Shown here: positions 11,931 through 21,956 of the stretch, piece by piece | How positions within the stretch are numbered: the stretch's first letter is position 1 | Layout of the letters: the number at the start of each line of letters is the position of its first letter | Source of the DNA: Peribacillus folii | GTDB lineage: Bacteria > Bacillota > Bacilli > Bacillales > DSM-1321 | Length of the DNA stretch: 64,000 nt | Direction of reading: 5' to 3' | Assembly (NCBI RefSeq): GCF_030271255.1 | Contig: NZ_JASJOM010000001.1 | Coordinates: 1 to 64,000, forward strand | Notes under the pieces: model-generated | Told to the model about the DNA's origin: nothing | Seen by the model: only the letters and a program-made list of their open reading frames with translations | Database searches by the model: none | Made by a program: the position numbers and the translations under genes

Positions 11931-13130
11931 TTACTTAGCTTCCGATTCTCCGGCCGTTTTATCCACCGCTTTCGCATCCCAATAGAATTCGCTGAAAACG
12001 TCGGAAAAGGCATCGACGGTTAAAAACATTTCCTCAAAAGTATTGTCGACCCCACCTACCTCGATAAGCATGGCGTTGCCTGATAAATCCTGATTATATA
12101 CACCATTATGGGCAGCTCCGCCCTGTTTCATAACCCCGCGGGAAATGCCCGGGTATTTTTTTTCCAATGCTTTATGAAGTTTATTCGCGAGCGCAGCATT
12201 TTTTTCGAAGTTGGGGTTATTTCCGCCAATCACGAAGGCGATTTTAGCATATTGCTTGCCATTGATCGTAATCGTTGTGAATTTTTTTCGTTTTGAATCC
12301 CGATGGATATCAATGAGATACTCCAAATCCTTGTTAGTTGCCATTGCCGTTTGAACGGACCTTCGCGATTCTTGATAAGATTTGTTGTAATTCAGCCCTT
12401 TATTGTTCAATACACCCATGATATCCGTTTTATCGAGCGAGGAACCAATCCCTTTATCAGCTAGATCCTCAACCATTCGTTCCCCAAGTTTCGTGATATT
12501 GATTTTAGAATGGTAGGCCAGATCTGGATTGGTCACTCCTTTTAAGTAGGGAAGATACGATTCGCGGTTGTGACTGTGATAAATCTCGACCACCTTCCGG
12601 CCATTCGTCGTTTGATGTGGCTGGTTGGTTTCTCCTTTTTCAGGTTCTTCAATTTCATCCAGGTTTTGCAGCGAAGCATCTCTTTCTTCATTCAGGACAT
12701 CTACAGGCGGCGAGGATTCATATGGCATATTCGTATAATTCGTCCCTTCACCAGCCACGAGAATCTCATTATCGAAAATCGAGAATCCAGGAAGTTCCCT
12801 GCCAAGCAGGCTCCGCGGGTCCTCCAGTGATATGTTGGTTGAAACCTTTATCAATTGATCTGTGATTACTGATTCTTTTTTGCCCTCCGGCAATGCGTTA
12901 AAAAAATATTGGTTTTCATTGGCCATCATCGAAAAAAGCATTTTCCCTGAAAATTGGTTGGCCACGGTATGCACCGAATTCGAGGATATGCGATACTCCG
13001 GTCGCAAGGATGTCATGACCCCACTGATTGAAAAAATAAAAAGAAGCAAGGCGAGAATACCTAGAAAAGTTTTTATGATCGTTGATCCGTGAATGGCTGT
13101 AATGATACCTGGGGAATTTCTTCTTTTCAT
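11931..13130 (-). CDS. spoIIP: Stage II sporulation protein P (SpoIIP)
   Basis: Peptidoglycan amidase/endopeptidase of the SpoIID-SpoIIM-SpoIIP engulfment machine in the mother cell. The 399-aa protein has an N-terminal membrane anchor (TFLGILALLLFIFSISGV) and an extracytoplasmic catalytic domain with EIYHSHNRES and the metal-ligand region YLIDIHRDS, ending with MLIEVGGVDNT as in amidase_3-related folds. Lies directly downstream of gpr as in B. subtilis. Confidence 0.95.
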   Translation of the reverse strand: MKRRNSPGIITAIHGSTIIKTFLGILALLLFIFSISGVMTSLRPEYRISSNSVHTVANQFSGKMLFSMMANENQYFFNALPEGKKESVITDQLIKVSTNISLEDPRSLLGRELPGFSIFDNEILVAGEGTNYTNMPYESSPPVDVLNEERDASLQNLDEIEEPEKGETNQPHQTTNGRKVVEIYHSHNRESYLPYLKGVTNPDLAYHSKINITKLGERMVEDLADKGIGSSLDKTDIMGVLNNKGLNYNKSYQESRRSVQTAMATNKDLEYLIDIHRDSKRKKFTTITINGKQYAKIAFVIGGNNPNFEKNAALANKLHKALEKKYPGISRGVMKQGGAAHNGVYNQDLSGNAMLIEVGGVDNTFEEMFLTVDAFSDVFSEFYWDAKAVDKTAGESEAK

Positions 13131-13216
13131 CCTTCCACCCTCTCTATAGCTTGTCTATTAATACGTATGACTTTGCTAGAAAGGGTAGAACACCATTTTT
13201 GGGCACAAAAAATGAT

Positions 13217-14335
13217 TCAGCGAGTGTAATATCCAGCATTATCCTGATTGATGGATTGATGCAGGGCCGCATTCAGCCCATTCGCTATCAAGTTGGCCAT
13301 ATCCTCGATGAAAACATCGACTTCCTTCGGTGTCACCATTAAATTTTGACCAAGCGGTGACAGCACTTCATAGATCAATTTCCGTTTCTCTTCATCAGGA
13401 AGCACCCCTACCATCCCCAAGAAGGTTTGCCGTTCCTTCTCTCCGGGCATGTCCTCATCGGTCAGCTTCGTACGCTTGCCAAAGCTGAATCCCGCAGGTG
13501 CCAATGAACGTGAAGGTCTGTCCCCTTCATTCAATTCCTTGCCGAAATGCTTCAAGATATAATCGATCGTATCACTGGCAATGGATACGGCATCGACGAC
13601 CGTCGGAATCCCTATCGCAATGACGGGCACGCCCAAAGTATCCTCACTCAGCTCCTTCCGCTTGTTCCCGACACCGGATCCCGGATGAATTCCGGTATCG
13701 GTTATTTGAATCGTCGAATTCACACGGTCGATCGAACGGGCAGCCAAGGCATCCACGACAATCAGGAAATCGGGTTGACTTTTCTCGATGACCCCCTTTA
13801 TGATGTCACTCGTCTCGATTCCCGTAATCCCCATTACCCCTGGGGAAATCGCGCTGACTGGCCGATATCCTTCTTTCACGGACCCTGGCTGCAACTCGAA
13901 TAAATGTCTCGTGACGACAAGATTCTCGATGACTGCAGGGCCCAACGCATCCGGAGTGACATTCCAATTTCCTAACCCAACGACCAAGCAGCTGCTTTCC
14001 TTGGTGATTTTATTCCGTTGCAGGAAGTAAGCCAGTTCATTGGCAAACACCTTCTCCACCCGGTGCTGCGTATCCGTATCCTGTTGGCGGATCCCCTGGA
14101 CCTCGATCGTCAAATAACTGCCCTGCTTTTTGCCAATCTCCTTTTCCCCCGCAGCTGTGACCTCGACCAAGGAAACCTTCAGTTCATCGACTTCTTTTTC
14201 CTTAATGATGACCCCTTCGATATGGGAGACATCCACTTCCTCAACTACACCTTTATGCTCAAGGGCAATTTCCTTTGCTTCTATTGCCAAATCTGTCCGA
14301 ATTCCGTATTCACTAAGATCCAAATGATTTTCCAT
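13217..14335 (-). CDS. gpr: Germination protease GPR
   Basis: Aspartic-like A25-family protease that degrades small acid-soluble spore proteins at germination. The 372-aa zymogen has the N-terminal propeptide junction [13 protein letters not shown], which matches the known autocleavage site in Bacillus megaterium GPR. The ATG follows GCAGGAGG. Expected to be expressed in the forespore (sigma-G in B. subtilis); I could not define a convincing promoter here. Confidence 0.96.
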   Translation of the reverse strand: MENHLDLSEYGIRTDLAIEAKEIALEHKGVVEEVDVSHIEGVIIKEKEVDELKVSLVEVTAAGEKEIGKKQGSYLTIEVQGIRQQDTDTQHRVEKVFANELAYFLQRNKITKESSCLVVGLGNWNVTPDALGPAVIENLVVTRHLFELQPGSVKEGYRPVSAISPGVMGITGIETSDIIKGVIEKSQPDFLIVVDALAARSIDRVNSTIQITDTGIHPGSGVGNKRKELSEDTLGVPVIAIGIPTVVDAVSIASDTIDYILKHFGKELNEGDRPSRSLAPAGFSFGKRTKLTDEDMPGEKERQTFLGMVGVLPDEEKRKLIYEVLSPLGQNLMVTPKEVDVFIEDMANLIANGLNAALHQSINQDNAGYYTR

Positions 14336-14505
14336 AGCGCCCTCCTGCTGTTCGAATTATAATCCAATCTAGTAAATTGCCTAGTCTCTCTTAAACATTC
14401 TGTCGTTTTTGCTTTTTTATTATTCATTTTTTTGGTACAATGAAATACGACGAGATGAATTTATTATTGAAATTATAATTCCTTTTCGATTCTCAATCTG
14501 AAGTA

Positions 14506-14534
14506 TTGCATATTTATGAGCAGTCTGATAGAAT
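14506..14534 (+). promoter_or_regulatory. Candidate sigma-A promoter of rpsT
   Basis: TTGCAT (14506-14511), 17-nt spacer, TAGAAT (14529-14534), about 75 nt before the rpsT start codon. Confidence 0.55.
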
Positions 14535-14610
14535 ATCACTTGTGCTATTTGATATGGATTTGAAAAGTCGAGTTCATATAATCTCGATTTCTTTGTAGGA
14601 GGTGAACGGA

Positions 14611-14877
14611 ATGCCAAACATTAAATCTGCTATTAAACGTGTGAAAATCAACGACAAAAAACGCGTACAAAACATTACAGTTCGTTCTACTATGCGTACT
14701 ACAGTGAAAAACGCTGAAGTTGCATTAGCTGGTGAAAACGTTGAAGCTGCTAAAGAAGCTCTATTAACAGCTGCTGTGAAATTAGACAAAGCTGCATCTA
14801 AAGGATTAATCCATAAAAATGCGGCAGCCCGTAAAAAATCTCGTTTAGCGAAAAGACTTAACGCTCTTAACGCATAA
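14611..14877 (+). CDS. rpsT: 30S ribosomal protein S20
   Basis: Binds 16S rRNA in the 30S body. The 88-aa, Lys/Arg/Ala-rich protein begins MPNIKSAIKRVK and ends in the basic GLIHKNAAARKKSRLAKRLNAL region typical of bacterial S20. AGGAGGTGA lies 7 nt before ATG 14611, which rules out the in-frame start 9 nt upstream. Monocistronic, divergent from gpr, with its own terminator. Confidence 0.98.
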   Translation: MPNIKSAIKRVKINDKKRVQNITVRSTMRTTVKNAEVALAGENVEAAKEALLTAAVKLDKAASKGLIHKNAAARKKSRLAKRLNALNA

Positions 14878-14890
14878 TGACAAAAAATTA

Positions 14891-14916
14891 AACGATCCAG
14901 CCGGATCGTTTTTTTT
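14891..14916 (+). terminator. rpsT terminator
   Basis: Perfect 8-bp stem AACGATCC/GGATCGTT with a 4-nt loop, followed by six T. Confidence 0.92.
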
Positions 14917-14985
14917 GTGCCTATTTCTAGGAAATCTTATACCCTAAACCTACAGGCATCCTCCAATATTTTCATTTTCCCACAA

Positions 14986-15019
14986 CATAAAAAGGTGACA
15001 GCACCGCTGTCACCTTTTT
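14986..15019 (-). terminator. holA terminator (bidirectional form)
   Basis: Stem AAAAAGGTGACAGC with its complement and a 3-nt loop, flanked by A- and T-tracts, just beyond the holA stop. It can also back up the rpsT terminator. Confidence 0.9.
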
Positions 15020-15021
15020 AA

Positions 15022-16029
15022 TCATCTAATTTTCAAGAGCAGCAATTCAAGCGTTATCGCCTTATCCGCTTGGCCCGTTTTCATTTTATAATCCGCCTCC
15101 GCCAAATCATTCATGATGCTCAGCAGTTCGCGTTCCTGGAATTTCCCCGTCTTTTCAAGTGCCAGCTTTACCCTGAAAGGATGCACCTTCAATTGCCCGG
15201 CAATTTTTTGCTGGCTGTACCCTTGGCGGGATAGCTCCTTCACTTGATACATGAGCCTGACTTGACCTGCCATCACGCTCAATATCTTGATCGGCTCCTC
15301 GTTCTGGCGGAGAAGATCGTGCAAAATCGTCATCGCACTCTTCATCTTCCGTTGCAACACATGATCAACAAGCGTGAAGATATTCTGTTCAAGTGACTTG
15401 GCGACCAGCTTTTCGACAATTTCGGCAGTGATGTGCTGCTCGTCCTCCACATAAAGCACCAATTTATCCAATTCATTCGTAAGCATCATCAAGTTCGTTC
15501 CGGCAAGTTCTAGCAATAGCTCCGTCGCCTGTTCATCTATACGGACAGAACCAACGCGCTCCCTCACCCATCCCTTCAACTCATGGTCACCAAGCTTCTT
15601 CGCTTCCACGAGGACCGCTTTTCGCTTAAGTTCCTTGGTGATTTTTTTGCGTTCATCCAGCTTCTCATAAGGCGCAGTCAAAACGACGATTGAATAAGGG
15701 ACGGGATCGGCCAAATAGGCTTCAAGTCTTTTCACATTATGCTCGACTCTCGACTTCGTTTTTTCAGCTGTAAGAAAAAATGGATTCTGCATGAACACCA
15801 AGCGCCGTTCCCCGATAAAGGGGAGGGTTTCAACATCTTCTAGTGCCGTTTCAACAGGCGTCTCTTCCAAGTCAAACTGAGAGAAGTTGAAATCCAGCTC
15901 GTCTTCATGAAGGGCATTCTCGATCAACAGCTGCTTCGTTTCATTAATAAGATAGGCTTCCGTTCCGTACAACAAGTACACTGGCGCGAATTGCCCTTTT
16001 TTTATACTCTTCCAAACGTCTAATACCAA
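15022..16029 (-). CDS. holA: DNA polymerase III subunit delta (HolA)
   Basis: Clamp-loader subunit that opens the beta clamp. The 335-aa protein starts with the family-typical DVWKSIKKGQFAPVYLLYGTE, contains FIGERRLV and the DERKKITKELKR segment, and ends in the three-helix collar domain. I place the start at TTG 16029, 7 nt after AGAGGCGG; the frame is open to 16092 but the extra 21 residues match nothing in the family. Corresponds to yqeN. Confidence 0.92.
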   Translation of the reverse strand: MVLDVWKSIKKGQFAPVYLLYGTEAYLINETKQLLIENALHEDELDFNFSQFDLEETPVETALEDVETLPFIGERRLVFMQNPFFLTAEKTKSRVEHNVKRLEAYLADPVPYSIVVLTAPYEKLDERKKITKELKRKAVLVEAKKLGDHELKGWVRERVGSVRIDEQATELLLELAGTNLMMLTNELDKLVLYVEDEQHITAEIVEKLVAKSLEQNIFTLVDHVLQRKMKSAMTILHDLLRQNEEPIKILSVMAGQVRLMYQVKELSRQGYSQQKIAGQLKVHPFRVKLALEKTGKFQERELLSIMNDLAEADYKMKTGQADKAITLELLLLKIR

Positions 16030-16364
16030 TAGAATCCGCCTCTTTTTTATGTATTCTTCTCTAATGGTATAGGTGGATGGACCATTTGACAAGCTATAAA
16101 GGGAACTAGCCCCCTAAAGGACTAATTCCGGATCTATATGAACACTGTCAAGAAAGGCCCGGGTCATCTTCCTTGAAAGCGGGTAAGGTATTCATGCAGA
16201 ATGAAAATCGTTTTTTTCGCTTGCTTTGTTTGTATCTTTATTTTGACCCCATAGCCGCAAACTATTTGTGACAACTCTTGTCAGTAAAGGAAATGAAGAA
16301 AGCGACCTGTAGATTTTTTACTGGTAATGTTTTATACTATTAGCAGAAATAGGAGGGGTAAATC

Positions 16365-16499
16365 ATGAACGAATTCGAAAAGAATGTCCAGTCAAAAACG
16401 GATGACGTCGCTGATTCCGCAATCGGATTCATCGGATCTTTTGTATTTTTCGCTGCCATGTTCGCCATAGCTGTCATCATTAAAGCTGTCGGATCCTGA
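16365..16499 (+). CDS. yqzM: YqzM family small membrane protein
   Basis: 44-aa protein starting MNEFEKNVQSKTDDVADSAI with one C-terminal hydrophobic segment (SFVFFAAMFAIAVIIKAVGS). Same length, start and position (between holA and comEC, opposite strand) as B. subtilis YqzM. AGGAGGGGTAAATC precedes the ATG. Function unknown. Confidence 0.9.
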   Translation: MNEFEKNVQSKTDDVADSAIGFIGSFVFFAAMFAIAVIIKAVGS

Positions 16500-16523
16500 T
16501 TTCTGCACTTATTTTTCCCGGAC

Positions 16524-16556
16524 GGGGACTGCTGTTGCAGTCTCTTTCTTTTTGAT
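16524..16556 (+). terminator. Probable yqzM terminator
   Basis: GGACTGC/GCAGTCT stem (one G-T pair) with a TGTT loop, followed by a T/C-rich tract with TTTTT. Confidence 0.55.
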
Positions 16557-16570
16557 TTTCATACAACATA

Positions 16571-18889
16571 CTATGGGATGGTCGTGTGAAAGGTTCCTTT
16601 CCTTTTGTCATACTTATAAATAATCGAGCCATCTTCATCCGTCCTGAACACCCTAGTTCGATTTGTTTCAAGATTTACTAAGACGCTTTTATGGGGGTGG
16701 CCGTAACGATTATCCTTTCCGGCCGAAATCAATGCAGCTTTCGGCTGCAGCTGCAAAAGGAAGGATGCAGAAGAAGATGTTTTGCTGCCATGGTGGCCAA
16801 TCTTCAGGACATCCGCCTGCAAACGCGGAAATGCAGTCATCAGCTCCTGCTCTCCATTCTCCTCCAAATCTCCCGTAAACAGCCATGATAAACCCCCGAG
16901 CTTCGCATATAAGACAATCGACGAATCATTTTTGTTTGCTTCCATCCCATGGGGATGAAGCACAAAAAACGCAGCTCCGCCTGCAATCCATCGGTCGCCC
17001 CTATTGGTGACTTTCATCTGCACCTTTTGATTCCTTGCAACCGAGACAAAATCCATCTCGCGAAACTGCTCTTCATTGCCGCCCCCAATGATAACTTCCT
17101 TCACTTTGAAGTGCTCGATCAATTCTTTCGCACTCCCTGCATGATCGGCGTCCGCATGTGTCAGGATTAACTTGTCCAGATGATGGATCCCCTTGCTTTT
17201 CAAAAGCGGAATGATGATGTTATCTGCTGTATTGAATTTCTTGCGCTTTTCCTCCCACGGCTCGATGGGGAATGTAATTTGGCCGCCCGTATCAATCAAA
17301 TAATTGCCGCGGTTGAATGGCAGGATTATTAAAATCGAGTCACCTTGCCCAACATCAATGATGTGCACTTCGCCAACTGGTGATAGCTTTTGTATATTAT
17401 ATTGAAAAAGCAGGAGCACAGTCAGCATTCCGCCCCACCATTTACTTTTATTATTTGACTCATCCCAAGACAGGAAGAGCCCTAAAAGAGATGCAACTAG
17501 CAAGGCGATCAAGAAAAAATGGGGCTTTCCAAATACAATGGAGGCCAAGGGCAGGCTGGAGGCTGCATCGGCGGTTTTATTGCAAAGGATGAAGGTGAAG
17601 TTCAATAGCGTTATCAGGTGCTCACCCAGTGCAGGGAAGAAGACATGACTGATGAGGGAAATCAATGAAAAGGGCAGCAAAATGGTGGAATAAAGCGGAA
17701 CATACGCAACATTCAGGAGTACGCCAAGAAAAGAGGCTTCATAAAAGTGAAAAAGCAAAATCGGAAGTGCTGACAATTGGCAGATGAAGCTGATGATGAA
17801 TAACTGCAGCGTTTTTTGGGGATAGCGTAAGAAGATGCCCGAAGACATGAGAATGGAAAAAGTGACGGCGAACGAAAGTTGAAAGCCGATATCATATAGC
17901 ATATCCGGCTGGAATAACAACAGTGCGAGGTACACCAGTCCAATGGTTGAAGCTGCAGAGACGCGATGCTTGAATAACAATAGGAAAAAGAAGAGTATTG
18001 CCATTAAGCATGATCGAATGACTGATGGACTGCCGCCGGAAAGTACCATATAGACGGGTAGAAAAATCAGCAGGACGGTAATCATCCTTTCCCGGGTCAT
18101 TCCAATCCTGATACCTGCGTAAAATAACATGCCTGTTAAAAAACTGACATGAAGACCGGATATTGCCAGTAAATGCACCAGGCCAAGGCGCTGATAGTTG
18201 GTAAGGTCGTCTTCATCAATATAGGCTTGATCACCGAAAATGAGTGCAGTGACAAAGCCGCTTGATTCTTTCGGAAAGTTTTCCCCGATGTAAGCAATCC
18301 CCTTCATTCGCAAATTACGTATGGAAGGGACCACAGAGCTTCCTCCTTCCAAGCACTCTTGGAAAGAAATATAGTCTGCTTTCAATATCCAGTGGGCGCC
18401 TTTGCGCTTCAGGTAACGCTGATAGTCGAAGCCATTCTCATTCCTCTGTTTGTCGGGCGTCACCAAGCTTCCCCTTGCAGGACAAGATAAGCCAATCCGC
18501 AATAGCTTGTCCAGCTTTTTCTTTTCTTGCTCAGAATCGATTTTATATCGGAGCATGAACCGTTCGCCCTTCTCACTGGCAATGAAGCCTTTCAATGAAT
18601 GTCCGTCTATACTCGGCTGGTCGGTGAAGGTGATGGTGAAGGTGATGGTAAAACTGCTTTCAGTACCCTGATAGCTGGTTTGATTTCGATAATCGGAGAA
18701 GGAAGCAGCCCCAAAAAAAAGCACCATCATCACGAGGTGAAGGCCAAGGGCCTTCACACTCAGCCCCAGCCGATGATAGAGGAAGCAGAGAAAGATGGTG
18801 ATGACGAATAAAAGTGTTATACCGGAAAATGAATGGGCCGCAACTCCAAAAGTGGCTGATACGGCTAATAAGAGAAGGAATCTTTCCAT
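16571..18889 (-). CDS. comEC: Competence channel/nuclease protein ComEC
   Basis: Polytopic membrane protein that moves transforming single-stranded DNA into the cytoplasm. The 772-aa protein has an N-terminal DUF4131-like region, the multi-helix competence domain (LLAISGLHVSFLTG), and a C-terminal metallo-beta-lactamase-like domain with the nuclease-type motif LTHADADHAGS and later GHHGS. Length matches B. subtilis ComEC (776 aa). Downstream of comEB; ATG after GGAGGGCGG. Confidence 0.96.
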   Translation of the reverse strand: MERFLLLLAVSATFGVAAHSFSGITLLFVITIFLCFLYHRLGLSVKALGLHLVMMVLFFGAASFSDYRNQTSYQGTESSFTITFTITFTDQPSIDGHSLKGFIASEKGERFMLRYKIDSEQEKKKLDKLLRIGLSCPARGSLVTPDKQRNENGFDYQRYLKRKGAHWILKADYISFQECLEGGSSVVPSIRNLRMKGIAYIGENFPKESSGFVTALIFGDQAYIDEDDLTNYQRLGLVHLLAISGLHVSFLTGMLFYAGIRIGMTRERMITVLLIFLPVYMVLSGGSPSVIRSCLMAILFFFLLLFKHRVSAASTIGLVYLALLLFQPDMLYDIGFQLSFAVTFSILMSSGIFLRYPQKTLQLFIISFICQLSALPILLFHFYEASFLGVLLNVAYVPLYSTILLPFSLISLISHVFFPALGEHLITLLNFTFILCNKTADAASSLPLASIVFGKPHFFLIALLVASLLGLFLSWDESNNKSKWWGGMLTVLLLFQYNIQKLSPVGEVHIIDVGQGDSILIILPFNRGNYLIDTGGQITFPIEPWEEKRKKFNTADNIIIPLLKSKGIHHLDKLILTHADADHAGSAKELIEHFKVKEVIIGGGNEEQFREMDFVSVARNQKVQMKVTNRGDRWIAGGAAFFVLHPHGMEANKNDSSIVLYAKLGGLSWLFTGDLEENGEQELMTAFPRLQADVLKIGHHGSKTSSSASFLLQLQPKAALISAGKDNRYGHPHKSVLVNLETNRTRVFRTDEDGSIIYKYDKRKGTFHTTIP

Positions 18890-18905
18890 GCCCGCCCTCC
18901 GTGAG

Positions 18906-19466
18906 TTAATGATTGAATAGGTGTGCTGCCTGCCTTTCCAGCTCCAATACCGCTTCTTTTTCTAGCCCTGTTCGTTCAAGCTTGGCCAGCAAGGCAAGTA
19001 CAAAATCCTCTTTTTCTTTTTCGTTAACATCGATGGTCCTTTGTGCTTCAACCTTTTCTGTCATGACACCAGCCTGCTTGAATAGTTCAAGTGCATATGG
19101 ATGGTTTTTATAATCCTCAGCATAAAAGACGGCTTTGATTCCGGCTTGGATGAGAGATTTACAGCATTGCAAGCATGGAAAATGGGTCACATATATCTCT
19201 GCTCCGTCCGTTGGCACCCCGAATTTGGCACATTGCAGGAGTGCATTCATTTCCGCATGTATCGTCCTGACACAATGGTTGTCGATCACATAACAGCCAT
19301 CATCGATACAGTGCGTCCCTCCGGCAATGGAACCATTATACCCTCCGGCAATGATCCGGTTATCCCTGACGATCGTCGCCCCTACGGTCAGGCGCGTACA
19401 CGTGCTTCTTAACGCCAATAAGTGGCTTTGCGCCATGAAGTATTGATCCCAGCTTATCCTGTTCAT
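18906..19466 (-). CDS. comEB: ComE operon protein 2, dCMP deaminase-like
   Basis: Zinc-dependent deaminase of the dCMP deaminase family. The catalytic motif HAEMNALL and zinc ligands PCLQCCK are present in the 186-aa protein. In B. subtilis it lies within the comE operon but is not required for transformation. Sits between comEA and comEC, 16 nt before comEC. The ATG follows GGGGATA. Confidence 0.95.
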   Translation of the reverse strand: MNRISWDQYFMAQSHLLALRSTCTRLTVGATIVRDNRIIAGGYNGSIAGGTHCIDDGCYVIDNHCVRTIHAEMNALLQCAKFGVPTDGAEIYVTHFPCLQCCKSLIQAGIKAVFYAEDYKNHPYALELFKQAGVMTEKVEAQRTIDVNEKEKEDFVLALLAKLERTGLEKEAVLELERQAAHLFNH

Positions 19467-19544
19467 GTTGTTGTATCCCCTAACTCAGTAGATTTTCTTC
19501 AATTTTACCCTCTTGCTGCCCGTTTGTGTAGTCCATTCCATCAA

Positions 19545-20165
19545 TCACCGTACAGAAATGGAATCCTGTAGTTTTTCAAACGTTTTATCACCGATTCCCG
19601 TCACATTCTTCAATTCATCAATTTGCTTGAATTTCCCTATGGACTCCCTGTATTCCAGGATCGCAGCCGCTTTCGATGGCCCTATTCCGGTAAGTGTCTC
19701 CAAATCTTGCTGTGTGGCGGTATTCAAATTGACCTGTCCTCCTGCACCCCCGCCGGAAGGGGCAAGATGGTTTTGCTCGATGGTTTCCTTATCCTCTTCC
19801 CCTATTTCCGGAACATAAATGACCATTTGATCCTCGACTAGCTGGGCAAAATTCACTTTATCCTTATCGGCGTTGTCCGAAAAACTGCCTGCTTTCGAGA
19901 TCATATCAATTACCCTATCACCTGCCTGAGCCGTAAAAATACCAGATTTCTCGACCGCGCCTTTCACATCGACCTTAATGATAAGGTCATCCAAGGCATT
20001 TGTTTCACTTTCCATTCCATCCCCTGTTGCCGACTGAGCAAAAATATCATTAGGTTCAACAGGATCGTGATCACGGCCAGTTTGCAATAAAAAGTAAACG
20101 ACCACGGAGCCAATCGCCATTGCGAGGGCAATCATTGTCGGTTTATTCTTTAAAATCCTATCCAT
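19545..20165 (-). CDS. comEA: DNA-binding competence receptor ComEA
   Basis: Membrane-anchored receptor for exogenous double-stranded DNA. The 206-aa protein has an N-terminal membrane helix (IALAMAIGSVVVYFLL), a SLBB-like domain (VDVKGAVEKSGIF), a Gly-rich linker and a C-terminal helix-hairpin-helix domain (VNLNTATQQDLETLTGIG). AAGGAGG 8 nt upstream selects ATG 20165 rather than upstream in-frame starts. First gene of the comE operon; ComK control is expected from B. subtilis, but I saw no clear K-box. Confidence 0.95.
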   Translation of the reverse strand: MDRILKNKPTMIALAMAIGSVVVYFLLQTGRDHDPVEPNDIFAQSATGDGMESETNALDDLIIKVDVKGAVEKSGIFTAQAGDRVIDMISKAGSFSDNADKDKVNFAQLVEDQMVIYVPEIGEEDKETIEQNHLAPSGGGAGGQVNLNTATQQDLETLTGIGPSKAAAILEYRESIGKFKQIDELKNVTGIGDKTFEKLQDSISVR

Positions 20166-20272
20166 TTCATTTGCCTCCTTATTGGATTTTGCAGCATACA
20201 TAGTCATAGGACAGAGCATAAACACATAGTGTTTCTATGAGAATCAATCGTTTTTCAAGTGAGAGGAGTTGA

Positions 20273-21109
20273 TTGGCTTTGAAGAAAATCGGTGTAATTG
20301 GAACAGGCAATATGGGCACCATTTTAATCGAGGCGTGGCTGGAGGCAAAGATTTTGAATCCGGCTGATTTGGTGATTACGAATCGGACACTATCCAAAGC
20401 ATTGGCACTGAAGGAAAAGCATCCAGATATCAAGGTTGCGGAAAGCGCAGCCGAAATCGCCCAGGAAGCGGAGTTTATTTTTCTTTGTGTAAAACCATTA
20501 CAAATTGACAGTTTGCTTACGGACATCAAGCATCATATAAACAGGAAACATCTTGTCGTCTCCATCACAAGTCCGCTATCGGTTGCACAGCTTGAATCGG
20601 CCGTAAAGGCGCCTTGTGCGCGATTCATCCCCAGCATAACCAATCGGGTCGGTTCTGGGGTATCGCTGCTAAGCTTTGGTGAAGGATGCAGCAAGGAGGC
20701 TAAGTCAGCCTTGCATGAATTGGCCTCTGCGATATCGGCTCCTGTCGTCATCGAAAATGATATCACCCGGGTGGCCTCCGACATTGTCAGCTGCGGCCCT
20801 GCCTTCTTTAGCTATTTAGCACAAGCTTTTATTGACGGAGCTTGCCAGACGACGAAAATAGACAAAGAAACCGCTACGACTTTGACTGAGAACATGCTGA
20901 TTGGATTAGGGGAATTGCTTGGTAAGGGCATTTATACATTACCGGCCCTACAGGAAAAGGTTTGCGTGAAAGGTGGGATTACGGGAGAAGGGATCAAGGT
21001 TTTGGAAGCAGAGACTGGGGAAATGTTCCATCACCTTTTTCAGGCGACGCATGAAAAATTTGCGGAAGATCTTCATGAGGTTGAAAAGCAATTTGGCCAT
21101 CCTTATTAA
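20273..21109 (+). CDS. comER: ComER, pyrroline-5-carboxylate reductase-like protein
   Basis: NAD(P)-binding protein of the ProC family, divergent from comEA as in B. subtilis. The Rossmann motif IGVIGTGNMG is near the N-terminus, and CGPAFFSYL plus the closing VKGGITGEGI match the ProC helix that holds the active site. Start is TTG 20273 after GAGAGGAG; a second TTG 6 nt downstream is possible. 278 aa. In B. cereus ComER is reported to influence sporulation entry and biofilm, so the role need not be proline synthesis. Confidence 0.88.
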   Translation: MALKKIGVIGTGNMGTILIEAWLEAKILNPADLVITNRTLSKALALKEKHPDIKVAESAAEIAQEAEFIFLCVKPLQIDSLLTDIKHHINRKHLVVSITSPLSVAQLESAVKAPCARFIPSITNRVGSGVSLLSFGEGCSKEAKSALHELASAISAPVVIENDITRVASDIVSCGPAFFSYLAQAFIDGACQTTKIDKETATTLTENMLIGLGELLGKGIYTLPALQEKVCVKGGITGEGIKVLEAETGEMFHHLFQATHEKFAEDLHEVEKQFGHPY

Positions 21110-21159
21110 TATTCGCAACGTCTTTTTCATTTCCTGCTAAAAATTCCAAAAATGAAAAA

Positions 21160-21210
21160 AAAAAGAGGCCGGACCCCACGCGCACATGCAGGAGGGGTCC
21201 CTGACCTCTT
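21160..21210 (-). terminator. Terminator of the yqeG-yqeM operon
   Basis: Long stem (AAGAGG, then GGACCCC/GGGGTCC) with one bulge and a run of T on the minus strand, between convergent yqeM and comER. Confidence 0.85.
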
Positions 21211-21212
21211 GA

Positions 21213-21956
21213 TCATTTACTGGCTATAAACAAAATCCGTTCCGTTTCCGTTACAGGGGAAGCTTCCTCAAGATCAGCCATTACTTCAGTTACGGTAAAG
21301 CCTGCTTGCTGCAACCACGTTTTATATTGGTCAACCGGATAGGTCCGTTGATAGTGCAACTCATCAAAGCGATCATACAGACCACTTTGTGTGTCCTTCA
21401 CGAAGAAACTGAGCTCATGTTCCACACTGTAAGGTTCTTCACCCGGAAAGCAATCCCATATATAGGAAACTTCGTCATCGCTGACGGCAAACGTATGGTT
21501 TTGGAACACTTCTTCCATTTTATATATGGAATGGACATCAAACAAGAACAATCCGCCCTCCTGCAAATGCTCGTGCACCCGGCTGAACGTTTTAACGATA
21601 TCCGCCTCATCGCGAAGGTAGTTCAAAGAATCACAAAAAATGGTGACACAATCAAATTGACCAAGCCCCTCAAGTTCTGCCATATTCTGTTGGAATAAAG
21701 GAATCGTTAATCCGAGCTCCACCGCTTTTTCATTGGCAACCAAAAGCATTTCATCAGAAAGGTCCACGCCGGTGACCTCAAATCCGTGCTGCGCCAATTC
21801 GACGGTCATTTCCCCGGTTCCACAAGCCAAATCGAGAACCTTCCTTCCCCCAATTCCGTACTGTTCCAGCTTCGCCGTAAGGATCATCAGCCATTTTTCA
21901 TAGGGCGCATCCTTCATCAATTCATCGTATACATAGGCAAAGCGTCCGTAGGTCAT
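21213..21956 (-). CDS. yqeM: Class I SAM-dependent methyltransferase YqeM
   Basis: Methyltransferase with the SAM loop VLDLACGTGEMTVELA and acidic VTGVDLSDEML motif; 247 aa. Substrate unknown. Starts with ATGA overlapping the rsfS stop by 4 nt, implying translational coupling. Last gene of the yqeG-yqeM cluster in the same order as B. subtilis. Confidence 0.92.
   Translation of the reverse strand: MTYGRFAYVYDELMKDAPYEKWLMILTAKLEQYGIGGRKVLDLACGTGEMTVELAQHGFEVTGVDLSDEMLLVANEKAVELGLTIPLFQQNMAELEGLGQFDCVTIFCDSLNYLRDEADIVKTFSRVHEHLQEGGLFLFDVHSIYKMEEVFQNHTFAVSDDEVSYIWDCFPGEEPYSVEHELSFFVKDTQSGLYDRFDELHYQRTYPVDQYKTWLQQAGFTVTEVMADLEEASPVTETERILFIASK

Noticed and set aside
20166..20272. ComK box in the comEA-comER intergenic region
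   Set aside because: Regulation by ComK is expected, but I could not find a clear pair of AAAA-N5-TTTT half-sites.
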